Assembly: GCF_014905175.1 (NCBI RefSeq)
Contig: NC_057788.1
Coordinates: 6,448,001-6,512,000, forward strand
Source of the DNA: Aphidius gifuensis
Taxonomy: Eukaryota > Arthropoda > Insecta > Hymenoptera > Braconidae
Length of the DNA: 64,000 nt
Direction: 5' to 3'
Shown in pieces: positions 40,008-51,783 of this stretch; position 1 is the first letter of the stretch, and every line of letters starts with the position of its first letter. A program made the position numbers and the translations under genes. Below the pieces are notes generated by a model. The model had not been told where the DNA came from. It made no database searches and worked only from the letters and a program-made list of their open reading frames with translations.

Positions 40008-42915
40008 GTATTTTTCATTTTTTTTTCTTTTTTGTTTCTAAGAAAAATCGTTGTTATTGTTATTAATATATAAATATATAATATTATATATATATATTTA
40101 TTTATTTTTCTCTCAATATTTAAAGGATTTATTAATCAAAAAATTAAATATCATTTTGATAATATTTAAAGATAATAAAATATAATTTTAAATTAAATAT
40201 ATCTTTAAATATCATTGAAATTTCATTGATAATAAATTATATAAATACTTTATGATGAGAAAAATAATAAAATCGTTATACTATACAGATAATATATGAT
40301 CTATATATACAAATAATTATTTAAATAATATTTAATAATATTTATCTATATATATATTTAATTGTAATAATGGCATAAGAAAAAAACAAAAAAAAAATTG
40401 TTGAAATGTTGAAAGAGTGCACGAAATGAAAGACAAGATGAAAAAAAAAAATTCCTGATTATTTAAGTAAAGTAAAATTTAAACAATTTAGTTAACATTA
40501 TAAACAAAATAAAAATTTAAAATTTAAAAAAAAAAAAGACAGATTAGAAGGCTAGCTATCACTAGTTAAAAAATATGCACTGCAATTTTGCTAGGCTCGA
40601 TATAAAGTGACGGTTTAAAATTAAGATCATACAAAATAAATAATAATAAATATAATAATAAAGTAATAAGTGACGAGCAATGCTAGAAGTAGTTATGAAA
40701 ATTAATAATCAAGTTATTAATTATAAAAATAAACATGGAATGATACAAGCAACATCGCTATTGATTGGAAATATTATTGATCATACAAAATCAATAAGTC
40801 AAAATAAATAATAATATAAAATAACGAGTGAACTGTCAAATGTGTTCAAAGACATAATTAGAAAAAAAAAAAATAATAGAATAATAATAACAAATGAATC
40901 GAGGTGTACTGTTTTCAGTTATCCAAGATCAAAAGTTTTAATATTCTTGGTAGTTATATCATTTGTGAAAAAAAAAAATACAAAAAAAAAAAAAAAAAAA
41001 TGTTGCTCAAGGCACTGCCAACCAGTCTAATTATTTTCAAACTATTTTTTTTTATTTTTTTTCATTTTTTTGTTATTGTTTTTTTGTGCATTCAGTTGAG
41101 CCTTTTATTTCCGTCCTTAGAACAGTGTGACACAAAAAACAACGTCTGTCACTTGATGTACTTAATTTAATCCTTAAGTAAAAAAATTTATTATTCATTG
41201 ATATTATTATTGATTAATTTTGTCTTATGTTTTGTATATTTGTGAAATTTATTATTTGTATTTATTCGTAATTTATATTTGTTAAAAAAAAAAAAAAACC
41301 AAAAGGATACGAGCAACTTTATATTGTCTAAAACAAAACATTGACAGATAAAAAAAAATGTTAAATTAAAAAATTGATAAAGAACGAAAAGCGATAATGA
41401 ATAATAAAAAAAAAAAAATTCAAAAAGTGTCGGCTGTGAGCTTCCAAGCAAATAACAATAATTAAATTATTATAATAACTATTAATGTGACAAAAAAAAA
41501 AAAAACGAAAAAACAAAAAAAAAAAGAAAAAAACAATTTTTGAAAAACCCGTTGACGGAGGAATGATAATAATTGTTAAATATAAATTGAATTTATTAAT
41601 TTTTATTTTTTTTTTTTGTTTTTTTTGTTATTAAAAAACGTTGACGTAAAAAAATAATTATAATTATAAAAACTTTGTTGTTCTTGATGCCTGTTGAGAG
41701 GTATTAAATGTCCATCTGTATAAATTTGGAAAAAAAAAAAAAACAAATTGTTAAAAGGCCTATGGATGCAGCGGATGGAAATTTAAAAAAAAAAAAAAGT
41801 TATCGTTGAAAGAATGAAAAAATATATATTATATGATAAGAGTGCCTTCAACTCGTTTTTCATTTCATCGTTGTATCGTTGAGCATTTGTTTGTTAAGTT
41901 TATCAAAGCCTCAAAAGGGACAAATAATAAAAAAGCTAAAAAAAAAAAAAAAATACAATGTTAGATTTAATATACCGACGAAAATATAAAAGAAAAAATT
42001 ACAATGGATTCGAAATCTATATTGAAAATGAATTTAAAAATGTTATAAGTGTTGTTGCTTAATTTATTGATTGATTTATAAAACGTGGTTGAGTCAGAAA
42101 AGAAAATAAGCAAAAATATAACAATGAGTCGATATTAGATATTAATAGCTCATCTTGGCACCTCTTTAATGTATAATACACTAAATAATATATTCAGCAA
42201 TATTCCGAAATTAATTTAATTCATAATTAAATTACAATATACGATGAAAAATAAAAAAGTGTAAAAGATAAAATAAGTGTGTAGAATGAAAAATTTAAAA
42301 AAACGATAAAATGTCTATTGTATGCAAGTGTTGCAAATGTATGTCTAATGTTAATCATATTATAAATTAATTCAAACTGTAATTCGCGCAATTGAGAAAA
42401 AAAAGTGTTTATTTTAGCTCGAGACGTAACTATTTCTCTTTCGAATTATAAAATTGATATTATTTTTTGTCTTCTTCGAAATAACAGTCGTATATCTCTA
42501 AATATATATTTAATTATAAAAATAATATTAATTAAACAAAAAAGTATATCCTTGAAAATGTATATTAAAATGTAACAAGAAAAAAACAAAAAATAATAAT
42601 TCAGATGGCTAGAAACTCGATAGTAATATTGTAGTTGATGAATGATAGATTTATTATAGCTAATAAAACAAAATGATAGAATCAGAAGCGATGACAAGAA
42701 TAAATAAATAAAAAGGACAAATAATAGTAATGATAATTAATATTTAAAGCAGCTATTATTTTTTTTTTTTTATTTTAATTATTATTTGTCTTTAAAAATT
42801 TAGTAAAACAATTATTAAATCGAAATAAAAATCATATAGATAACGAAATTATATATTTAAAAAAAGGAAGAGAAAAAGAGAGTGGTGCTTGAAAAAAAAA
42901 AAAAATTAAATTAAA
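40008..42915. other. Long A/T-rich boule 3' UTR/flank
   Basis: Nearly 3 kb with no convincing ORF, dense in A and T homopolymers and AATAAA-like hexamers. The short ORFs here are homopolymer products (runs of Lys, Phe, Ile). It is most simply the long 3' UTR of boule plus intergenic DNA. The end of transcription cannot be placed by eye. Confidence 0.4.
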
Positions 42916-43400
42916 TTCCATTTATCAGAAGATTTAATCTTCAATCACTCTTTGGATTTTGCCTTTTGAATAACTTGTTGATTAATTTATTAATAATAAA
43001 ATAAAAAAATATATTTAAAACATTTAATGTATCTCTAATAGCAAAAAACAATAAAAAATAAAAAAGTATATTGTACTGTAAGAAAATATTATATTTAAAA
43101 AAATAAATACAAAACGAAAAAAAAAAAATTAATAATAAATTAGATCTCAAGTTTAGAAATAGACAAATAAAAAAAAATAAAATATATTCAAGTATATATT
43201 ATGTATGTATATTGACTCCTTATAAATTCATCACTCCGTTATCTATCAACTAGTATTTAAATAAATAATAGGTATGTGAGACATTAATGTATGAGATAAT
43301 AATGAAGAAAAAAAAAAAAATAATTAAAAGAAAAAAATCATCAAAGAGAATTAATTAAATGACAACAAATAAAATTTTTATTGTTTTTGTGTTTTTATTT
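42916..43400. repeat. Left copy of ~0.47-kb direct repeat
   Basis: Begins ATTCCATTTATCAGA and ends TTTTTGTGTTTTTATTT. It matches 46168-46627 along its whole length in the same orientation, with scattered substitutions and small indels. Shared landmarks include TTTAATCTTCAATCACTC, ATTTAATGTATCTCTAATAG, AGTATATTGTACTGTAAG and TATAAATTCATCACTC. It is non-coding. Divergence of roughly one base in ten suggests an old duplication. Confidence 0.85.
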
Positions 43401-44392
43401 ATTAACAATAAATAAATTTTATTATTTATTTGGCCACGAGTCAATCGTTAGTATTATTATTTACAATAATATTAAATACTCTCTCTATATCAAAACATAT
43501 ACTCACTTATATTTTGATATGTTATCAATAATTATTTTTAAACATAAAATTATTTCTCCATATTCTCATTACTATTATTACTATGTGTTTTATCATTATC
43601 ACTATTGGTTTATTATTATTATTTATAAACATATTATTAGCGTTCATTTGAACATCTTTTTTAATATTAACAGAATCTCATTTTTCATCTTTTTCTTTTT
43701 TTGCTTCAAATAATTGTTACGAATTTTGTAAAATACTGAATACATAAACATTTAATCAACAGATATCCAGAATTATTATTTGATTTATTTTAATATTAGG
43801 TTTTTTTTTATTCTTTGATAAGCTTTTTTAAATTTATTTTTAACAATGTTATTGTGAAATTTATTTTTTAGTGAAGAATTTTTTTTTTTTAATGAGTGGA
43901 TACAGACAATTATTTTTTTCATTTTTAATTTATAATTATTTGCAAACAATTCCATTTTTTTTTTTTTTTTATTATTAATAAATCTTAGCATAGGACGCAA
44001 AAGAGAGTTAAGCGCTTTTTTTTTTTTTTCGATCAAAATTCTATTGAACAAACAATATTCGAAAAAAAAAAAATTATTTATTATGAAAAAGCATTGATTA
44101 TAAAAGTATAATTAACTAAAGTAATTTTTTTTTTTTTTTTATCAAGATTTAAATTAATTGGCAATTTGAAAAAAAGTGTCGTATGAAATGAAAAAAAAAA
44201 AAAAAAAAATATGCCTGAAATACCTGAATTTGTTTGCCAAGGTCATCATCATTACTTATGGTTTTTTTTTTTATTATTTCTTTATTATCTTTTTTTTTTT
44301 TATTGCGATGATTTTTTTTTTAAATATTTTTTCGTTCTTTTTTCAGTTTTTTTAAAAAAAATATTTTAAATAAAAGTTTATTTAACGTCCTT
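43401..44392. other. A/T-rich spacer inside the duplicated block
   Basis: About 1 kb between the left direct repeat and the 31-bp minisatellite. Very A/T-rich with poly-T and poly-A runs up to about 19 bases. The ORFs at 43381-43713 (+) and 43785-44051 (-) are simple-sequence products (Ile/Tyr/Phe or Lys rich) with no domain I recognise. Confidence 0.4.
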
Positions 44393-44417
44393 CCCTGGAA
44401 GAAATATTTCTCCGCCA

Positions 44418-44634
44418 TTACTCCGGCATGAGGTTGGTGGCGGAGAAATTACTCTAGCATGAGGTTGATGGCGGAGAAATTACTCCGGCATGAAATTGAT
44501 GGTGGAGGAATTACTCCGGCATGAAATTGATGGTGGGAAAATTACTCCGGCATGAAATTGATGGTGGAGGAATTACTCCGGCATGAGATTGATGATGGGA
44601 AAATTACTCCGGCATGGGATTGATGGCGGAGAAA
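44418..44634. repeat. 31-bp minisatellite, seven tandem units
   Basis: Seven consecutive units of exactly 31 bp, each starting TTACTCCGGCATG or TTACTCTAGCATG, at 44418, 44449, 44480, 44511, 44542, 44573 and 44604. Units differ by a few substitutions only. The last ten bases alternate between GGCGGAGAAA, GGTGGAGGAA and GGTGGGAAAA types. The array is preceded at 44409 by TTCTCCGCC, the inverse of the GGCGGAGAA unit end. It is far richer in GC than its surroundings. Confidence 0.93.
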
Positions 44635-44639
44635 ATATT

Positions 44640-45480
44640 ACAATTGTTATTAATAAATTATCCGTTGCTTATATCTTTCTTGGCGTAGATTATTTCATTA
44701 TCATCAATTTGTATCTTAGTCATATCTGATAATAAACAGTTATCACTGAAATACATAGTGCTCGGTGCAAATTATTTGACTCCAATTAATCCAAATTTAC
44801 CATGGAGAGCGAAAGATGATTTTTTATCCATCAAATATAAATTTCTAGAAGTGAACAATATGATCAATAAATGAATATTTTTTAAACCACTTAATGATGT
44901 TGTTGGTTGAAATATACGCCAAAGTATAAGCTTATCAATATAAGCTATTTCCTATTTGCAAAATTTTCTGCGTCATTGTTATTGTTTGATACAACACGAT
45001 AATTTTTCAAAAAATCTTCAATGGTAGCGTATTCAAGTGAGTTATATTCTCTATCTGATAATTGTTTAGAATCAATAGGATATTTGGACATTAGTTGCAT
45101 TAATGCATATCTGAGTTACATTCTTTGTATGCTTTTATTGGTATTCTTAATGATATTAATACGTTGTAATAGTTCGTGTAAGAGAGAAATATTGGAAGTA
45201 TTGCACAATAAGATTATGTGATTTTATCCATGAATTATTTTGGCAATTCAAGGAGCATATAACGAATAGACAAGCAGTTCCATATACTCAATATTTCTTG
45301 TGGCAATTATATAATGACCTAATTCTTTGGAGTATTTTAATTTAAGTGAATCTGATAAACCAGGAATTAATGTATTTTCACTGCGTAATATTGGTACAGT
45401 TTCTTCGTTTTCAATATCCGTATTTTTGTTTATGAATAGAATCAAATCGCCTGAAGCTTGGGTCATGAAAAGCGGGTCTT
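44640..45480 (-). pseudogene. Decayed SMYD-like (SET/MYND domain protein) gene fragment
   Basis: On the minus strand, 45480-45248 reads a protein-like segment with KPFYSKDPLFMTQASGD, then NTLIPGLSDSLKLKYSKE and GHYIIATRNIEYMELLVYS before a stop. The pattern IPGLS...GR-x-IIATR-x-I-x-x-GELL...PYA is typical of the SET-domain start in insect SMYD proteins. Further along, in other frames, SKYPIDSKQLSDREYNSLEY, LWRIFQPTTSLSGLKN and IQIDDNEIIYAKKDISNG look like later parts of the same protein. Frame changes and stops between them mean no intact product. No MYND cysteines are preserved, and no introns can be placed, so a retrocopy or a broken gene are both possible. Family assignment is from memory of the motif pattern only. 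Confidence 0.45.
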
Positions 45481-45863
45481 TGCTGTAAAATGGCTTTTAG
45501 AGTTTGCATTCTTATAGCTTTTTCGCATTCAGTTTGTCTAACATGAGTTTCCTGTTTAATGTCTTCTGAAATATTTTTCAACTCAATTTTTTTAATATCT
45601 TCTAATGCTGATTTATATATAATCCTAAATCAAATAATATTTTGCTCCTATTCTTAAGCAATAACATATATTGTACTGATTTATATTGTGTATATGCAAG
45701 ATTATTGGTTGTTCGAATTACTGGATTTAGGTATTCAAATCTACTATGATCAGATCAAATGCATATATTTATGTGCATATATTTAATATAAATATAACTC
45801 TCGTTAATTATAATAAATTACTTTTTTATTCTTTTATTCGAAAAAAAAAAAAGAAAAGTAAGC

Positions 45864-46165
45864 CCTGGTGAAAATATTTCTCCGCGATGTCTCCTCAATT
45901 TCTCCGCGATTACTCCGAATTTTTCCCAAAGTGACCCATGCGGAGAAATGAGAGGAGAATGGTATGAAAATTTTTTTCCAAATTTTCTCCGAATCGGCTC
46001 AGGTGAAGAAACGTTCGGAAATATCCCTCCGCGAAAAAAAGACACGTGGAGAAAGGTGTAAAAAAATAATTATACCGCGCAGAAATTCTTCCGAAATCAA
46101 CGAACAGAAGTTTTTCGGCCGTTTCTCCGAATCGACTCGGGTAAAAGAACGGTTGGGAAAAATTG
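45864..46165. repeat. GC-rich repetitive patch related to the minisatellite flank
   Basis: Starts CCCTGGTGAAAATATTTCTCCGCG, cut here to its key parts: CCCTGG, then AAATATTTCTCCGC. The same arrangement opens the minisatellite region at 44393. The patch contains several TTTCTCCGC/GCGGAGAAA or TTCTCCGAATCG motifs in both orientations and is clearly richer in GC than neighbouring DNA. It ends exactly where the right direct repeat starts. Short ORFs on both strands look like by-products. Likely a fragment of a mobile or satellite repeat family. Confidence 0.6.
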
Positions 46166-46167
46166 AA

Positions 46168-46627
46168 TTCCATTTATCAGATGATTTAATCTTCAATCAC
46201 TCGTTGGGTTTTGCCTCTTGAATAACTCGTTAATTAATTTATATTAATATAATAAAATAAAAAATATATTTAAAACATTTAATGTATCTCTAATAGTAAA
46301 AAACAATAAACAAGAAAAAAGTATATTGTACTGTAAGAAAATATTATTATATTTAATAAAATAAATAAAAAACTAGAAATAGACAAATAAAAAAAAATAA
46401 AATATATTCAATATTATGTATAAGTATATGTATATTGACTCTTTATAAATTCATCACTCTGTTATCTATTAATTAGTATTTTAAATAAATAATAGGTATG
46501 TGAGACATTAATGTATGAGATAATAATGAAGAAAAAAAAAAAAATAATAATTAAAAGAAAAGAATCATCAAAGAGAATTAATTAAATGACAACAAATAAA
46601 ATTTTTATTGTTTTTGTGTTTTTATTT
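46168..46627. repeat. Right copy of ~0.47-kb direct repeat
   Basis: Same orientation and order as 42916-43400. It begins ATTCCATTTATCAGA, ends TTTTTGTGTTTTTATTT, and has small internal deletions relative to the left copy. Together the two copies bracket 2.77 kb containing the minisatellite, the SMYD relic and the GC-rich patch. The ends are not TG...CA, and no primer-binding or reverse-transcriptase trace was seen, so I do not call them LTRs. Confidence 0.85.
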
Positions 46628-46842
46628 CTTTTCTTTTGATGATTTTCTACTAGTAATAACACTGTAAAATGTAATAACAATAAGAAAATAGGGGTATTTA
46701 TTTTAAATTATAATATTATTGTTTAATTATAAATATTTATTTAATGAAGCTTCTGTGTATTTCAGTATTTTATTTTGTGAGTTTTGTGATTTTAGACCTG
46801 TAAGTCTTATAAATTCTAGAAAAATTTTCACTTGATCGTATC

Positions 46843-47110
46843 AGGAGAACAGAATAAGCGAGGAGTAATTTGGATTTAGCGTGTGCGCTTGAATACTCCT
46901 CGCTTATTCTGTGTTCCTAGTAAGATGTACGTATTTTTTTCGTTTTCTTGCTTATGCTGCTGCTGCGGCGGCCACCACTCTACACACCACCACCACGTGT
47001 CATTGTCGCGATTATACTCGAAAAATGACCAGATTCTACCCGGAATACAGAACAAGCGAGGAGTATTTACTATTTTACCAGAATCACCGATTACTCCTCG
47101 CTTATTCTGT
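46843..47110. mobile_element. Fold-back element: two hairpins with matching stems and 26-nt loops
   Basis: Hairpin 1 pairs 46843-46867 with 46894-46918 (25 bp, two mismatches). Hairpin 2 pairs 47047-47065 with 47092-47110 (19 bp, one mismatch). Both stems are built from the core GAATAAGCGAGGAGTA and its complement, and both loops are exactly 26 nt but unrelated in sequence. A fifth, degenerate half-core (AGAATAAGCAAAGAGG) lies near 47203. The sequence between the hairpins is GC-richer. This could be a MITE-like or fold-back transposon remnant; no transposase or target-site duplication was found by eye. Confidence 0.55.
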
Positions 47111-47219
47111 TCGCCTAATACAAACTCCCATTTTTCCAACATTTCTTCGGTCAAGCGATCTCCGTTAAACTTAAAAAAATATCACGAATCTATTAGGATC
47201 ATAGAATAAGCAAAGAGGT

Positions 47220-48360
47220 ATCCTTATCTATTATTTAAACAATTTAAAATTACAAATAAATAAACAATAAATTATTATTAATTTTATTTTTTATAATATT
47301 TATTTAATAAATTCATCAATACATTGTATTTTCTTTTTTTTTTTTTTTGATAGCTGATTTATTATTTACTCATTCAAACAAAAAAAATTCCAATAATATT
47401 AAATGATAATAAAATTGAAAAATAAACAAATAATAATTATCTAATAAAAAATAATCATTACAAATGATGCAAGCATTGTTATCAGCTCAATAATAACACG
47501 TATAATTTTATTTTTAAACATATTTCTTGCAAGATATTACTCACACTGATTGAACAACATGACATTTTATTCATCAATTATTATTTAAAAATTAAAAAAA
47601 AAATTATTTAAAAGTATTTCGACTTTATAATATTATTGTACGAATGATTTTTAGTATTGGCTTAATATAATATCCATAATAACTTAACAATAATTAATAA
47701 AAAAATTACAAGCAATGATTTTTTTTATATAATAAATCACAAATTAATCATTGCTTGAATACATTGTTTATAAAAAAAATTATTACGTTTTAAAAAATTG
47801 ACATAATAAAACTTTATAAAATTGTCTAATATTAGTCATATTAAATTAATCACATTTAATTCTATATACTTAAATTGATAATAATATTAATAATGTTTAC
47901 ATACTGAATTATCACATGGTAATATACTGATAACATGTTGGAATGTTAAGGTATTTTTGTGGCTTGATGATTGACAATTTGTTTGTTCAACTAAATCATT
48001 ACTAAAATTAAAATAATCTCAAAAAAACAAAACAAAATTTGAGATATTACTATTGTTATTTAAAAAATGAGAATATAAAAATTTTAAAATTTAATTTTGA
48101 TTATTAAAGTATTATTATTTTGATTAATCAATTGACAAAAAATATAGTCAATCATCATATTGTTTGCTTAGTGATAATAATTTTGATAAAATATTTGAAA
48201 TAGTTATTATAAATTTTCAAGGAATTTTTTTATCCTGCTAATATCATTGACTATTTAAACAATTAAGTTATTAGTAAATTTTTAAATACGTATTTGAACA
48301 ACGATAGATAACTTGAAAAATAAAAATAAAATAATATTAATATAATGATCAATTGAACAA
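47220..48360. other. A/T-rich flank, zyxin 3' UTR side
   Basis: About 1.1 kb of A/T-rich sequence between the fold-back element and the zyxin stop codon. It should include the zyxin 3' UTR, which on the minus strand runs leftward from 48360. No ORF or structured element was recognised. Confidence 0.4.
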
Positions 48361-50217
48361 TTAAAGTTCAGTTGTTTTAATATGTGATGTTAGAGCTTGA
48401 ACACGTTTTGCATTACAACTTTTACAAAGTACATGATCATCAAGTGGATAACAACCACTACCCTCAGCATCTGATGATAATACAAGACCACAATCTTCAC
48501 ATTTATAACATGATATATGAAAACTTCTATCAAGTGCAACAACTCTAACTGTTTCATCTTGTCCAGGTTCTGGCATTATTGGTAGTTTACAAACACAACA
48601 ACGTGGTGCAAATTTTTTATGAAAACATTGAATACAATGAATTTGATTTGTTGCATCAACTGTAAATGGTATTCCATCAAGTGATTGACCACAAACAACA
48701 CATGCAAAACATGATGGATGATATGGTTTACCAGTTGCACGTAATATTCTATCTAATATTGGTTTAGTACATACACAACATTTTTCAAGTGTATTTAAAT
48801 AATCATTTTCACAATATGGTTTACCCTCAAGTGAATAAAATGATTTACCTTGTAAATTAACACGACATACAAAACAACAAAAACAATCAATATGAAATAT
48901 TTTATCCATTGCTGAACATCCAGCATCTTCACTTTCAACTTTTTCACCACATTGTACACAAATACCATAAATATCATCTTGTCCATCTTCCATACCTTGA
49001 ACAAGTAAATCAGTAAGTTCCTCAACTTCTTTAACTGGTGATTCTTTTTTTTCTTGTTGCTGTTGCTGTTGTTGTTGCTGTTGTTGTTGTTGATTTGTTG
49101 ATGCTGAACCATAACCAGAATACATTGAATAGTTACATGATAATTGTGATGGTGGTCGTGGATTAATTGGCTCATAAATTGATTCATATGTCGAGCTGGA
49201 TTGTGATGAGGGACCATAGATATCAGGAAATGTCGTTGGATATTCTGGTTGATAATTTGCACGACGTAATTCACTGTAACTTGATGATACTGGACTTGGT
49301 GGTGGTGGAAGTTCATCTGGTTGTGGTGGTGGTGGAAAATTACCAGCTATACAAGATATATACTCAGTTGGTTCTGGTGGTGGTGGTGGCAATAAATCAT
49401 CAGATAAATCTATAAATTAATTTAAAAACAATTAAACATTTATATTATATTATTTAGCTTTATTTTCTTACCAATTTGATTTGATGGAATATTTGAATAT
49501 GTATTTTCTGGCTTATTATTCCATTGTATATTACTGTAAATAATATTCCTATCATTTGTTGGTGCTGGTACTGGTATTGGTGCAGCTGGTTCAATATTAC
49601 TATAAACAACATCTCTTATTGTTCCTCTATTTGATCTTGATTCAACTGGTACTTGTGGCTCTGCAATACTACCAATGTTTGAATAAAAACTTTTATCAGA
49701 TGAATATGATTTATCTCTTGTTTCATTGGTGTATAAATGATTATCATTTTGATAGAAATTATCATTATCTTTATAAAATTTTGATGGATGTATTTTAAAT
49801 GATCCATCATTCATTGACTGTTGTTGACATGGACGTTCTGTATTTGCATAAAAATTGACTGATTTTTGAGGAGTACCAGTGTTATTTAAAACTGTACTGT
49901 ATGATGGCATTGGTGGAGTTTTTATACTGTAGCTTTGTGGTACCTTTAAAATATATTATCAAATTATTAATTTTAATAATTTTTAAATTTATTATCATCA
50001 ACTAACCTGTGGTTGAGGTTTTTTTGGTTTTGGTGGTACAGCTGGTCCAACATTGGTTCGTCCTGTTGTGTCTATTGAAAAAAATAACAAACAAAGTTTA
50101 AAAATAAAATCTCAATTTATTTTTAATGTGATGAATAAATATGATTAATAAATTACTTGTTGGATTTCTGTGATGATCAACCTGCAGATTTGCAAGTTGT
50201 TGCTCCAAATCTGACAT
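48361..50217 (-). CDS. Zyx: Zyxin-family LIM protein (zyxin/LPP/TRIP6)
   Basis: Focal-adhesion and stress-fibre protein that recruits Ena/VASP and, in flies, feeds into Hippo signalling. Minus-strand exons: 50217-50157, 50071-50007, 49943-49472, 49409-48361; 548 aa. The N-terminal half is disordered with Pro-rich motifs; NFPPPPQPDELPPPP (~224-235) provides an EVH1-binding FPPPP site. A Gln run (~306-317) precedes an acidic, Leu-rich segment. Three LIM domains follow, starting at about C349 (CVQCGEKV), C410 (CCVCTKPI) and C470 (CCVCKLPI), with spacing and linkers typical of the family. The C-terminus is VLCKSCNAKRVQALTSHIKTTEL in part, as in LPP/zyxin. A 5' UTR intron is likely (acceptor GTTTACAG near 50271, donor AACAG/GTGTGT near 50447). 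Confidence 0.92.
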
Positions 50218-50450
50218 TGTTTATTATGTTTTTTGTGACTTTTATTTTTTACTCCAAGTGTCAATTGTTCTGTAAACAAAAACAAAACAAAGTCATGGTT
50301 AACAAAGGAATATAAATTGATTAAAAAACAAGTTAAATATCTCCAACCTCAAAAATATATTTAAAAAATAAACAACACAATTTTAATGATATAAATTTTA
50401 CAAAATTAATATGCCATCACACCTTTGTATGATTAATAAACACACCTGTT

Positions 50451-50634
50451 AAATACCGTGTAATTATAACTTGATGTGTTAGCACAAAATGAAGATATTA
50501 CTAAACTTTGTTGATGAGTCAATTTTTTTATTTGCTTTTATTGTGTCAAAATAAAAATTCAATACAGTCTGAGTCAGTCTGAGTCATCGATTTTTTTATG
50601 AAATTGTCTTGCCCCACACACCCACACACCTCTC
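50451..50634 (-). promoter_or_regulatory. Zyxin upstream segment with three TGAGTCA sites (copy 1 of a duplicated block)
   Basis: Lies just upstream of the predicted zyxin 5' exon. TGAGTCA, the AP-1 (TRE) consensus, occurs at 50515-50521, 50570-50576 and 50580-50586. The whole block is repeated almost without change at 57067-57244. Promoter role is inferred from position and motifs. Confidence 0.55.
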
Positions 50635-50639
50635 ATCAG

Positions 50640-51783
50640 TGACAATCAGTGATGGGTAATTCGACGATTTTAGGGGTATCATACAATCATTAAGGATATG
50701 CATATGTAATTATTATTTTTTTCTGTTTTACAGCAAAATAATGATTATTGTTGATGATTAAAAAATGTAAATTTTTTTTTATGGACAAAATTTTGTTAAC
50801 TCTTTTGTGTCAGTGTTTCACTAATAACGGGGCTCACTACATGTACTATCCAGTACTATCTACACTATCTAACAGTAGTATGTATATAATAAATGCAATT
50901 GTAATTTGTACGTACTGGATATTGTGCATATTGTGTCTATATTAACTGTTAATATTAAATTGCGTATGCATTTATTATTTAGACAAACACTATTTTCATT
51001 TTTTAATAATGACATATAAATAACGTGAAAATGGAACCAGCTGTCACATACATGTGTAGATTTTTTTATCATTGATTTTTTTTTATTTTGTTTTTATTTT
51101 TTTGTTACTTTTTTTACATGTAATTTATTTACATTTATTTATTTGTATTAATCATTTAGTATTTTTAAAATCAAACACACTTAATTATTATTCACTATAA
51201 CTATTATGATTTTTATTTATTTATTTATCAAGATATCAAGGGTACAGGCTAGACTGACAGGTGTTTTTTTTTTATTTTTTATTTTTTTTTATTAAGTTTT
51301 TTAAGCCTTTTATATAAATTAGATTATTAGTTTTATTCAATTTTTTTACCTAAAAAAATAAAGATCCTGAAAATTTAGTGGCTAAGTAAAAAATTTGGTT
51401 AGTAAAGATAGGTAGGTATTGTTTGTTATATAAGTAATAATATATAATATATTTGTTCAATGTAAACCACTACAACTTTTTTATTTTATTATTATTTCAA
51501 TTTATTTCATGGACATAAATCCATGACATTTATTCAATACTTATAATGTAAGTAAGTAGTGATGCAAAATTAATGATTTTTCCAAACATCTAAAGTTATT
51601 TATTTTTATTTTTATAAATATGAGCATGAATTTAATTGTCCATATTATTGGTAGAAATGATCAATATTCGAATGTTTAACAATTTAATTATGAATCAAAA
51701 CCAATAAAATAATATGACAATTGTTTTATTATAATTAATTTATAATATATTAGACAAGAAAAATAATGACTGTTTATTTTTAT
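50640..51783. other. Intergenic region, zyxin to orphan gene A
   Basis: About 1.1 kb, A/T-rich, without a convincing ORF. The segment at about 51645-51780 (GGTAGAAATGATCAATATTCG, trimmed core GGTAGAAATGAT, and AATCAAAACCAATAAAAT) recurs at about 54255-54380 and again at 54440-54520. It is therefore part of the tandem duplication that made the neighbouring gene pair. Confidence 0.45.

Noticed and set aside
45021..45221. 66-codon plus-strand ORF (Cys/Leu-rich) as a membrane peptide gene
   Set aside because: It lies opposite the SMYD-like minus-strand relic, and its composition is what the antisense of that relic would give.
42916..46627. Direct repeats read as LTRs of a retrotransposon
   Set aside because: No TG...CA ends, primer-binding site, polypurine tract or pol-like coding sequence was found in the 2.8-kb interior.
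46876..47209. Overlapping ORFs on both strands in the fold-back element (TPRLFC...NKRGV motifs)
   Set aside because: The shared peptide motifs arise from the inverted stem sequence read on both strands, with no sign of selection on protein.
48795..49810. ORFs overlapping zyxin in other frames (His/Asn/Ile-rich)
   Set aside because: Shadows of the zyxin exons, which have clear LIM domains and consistent splice joins.
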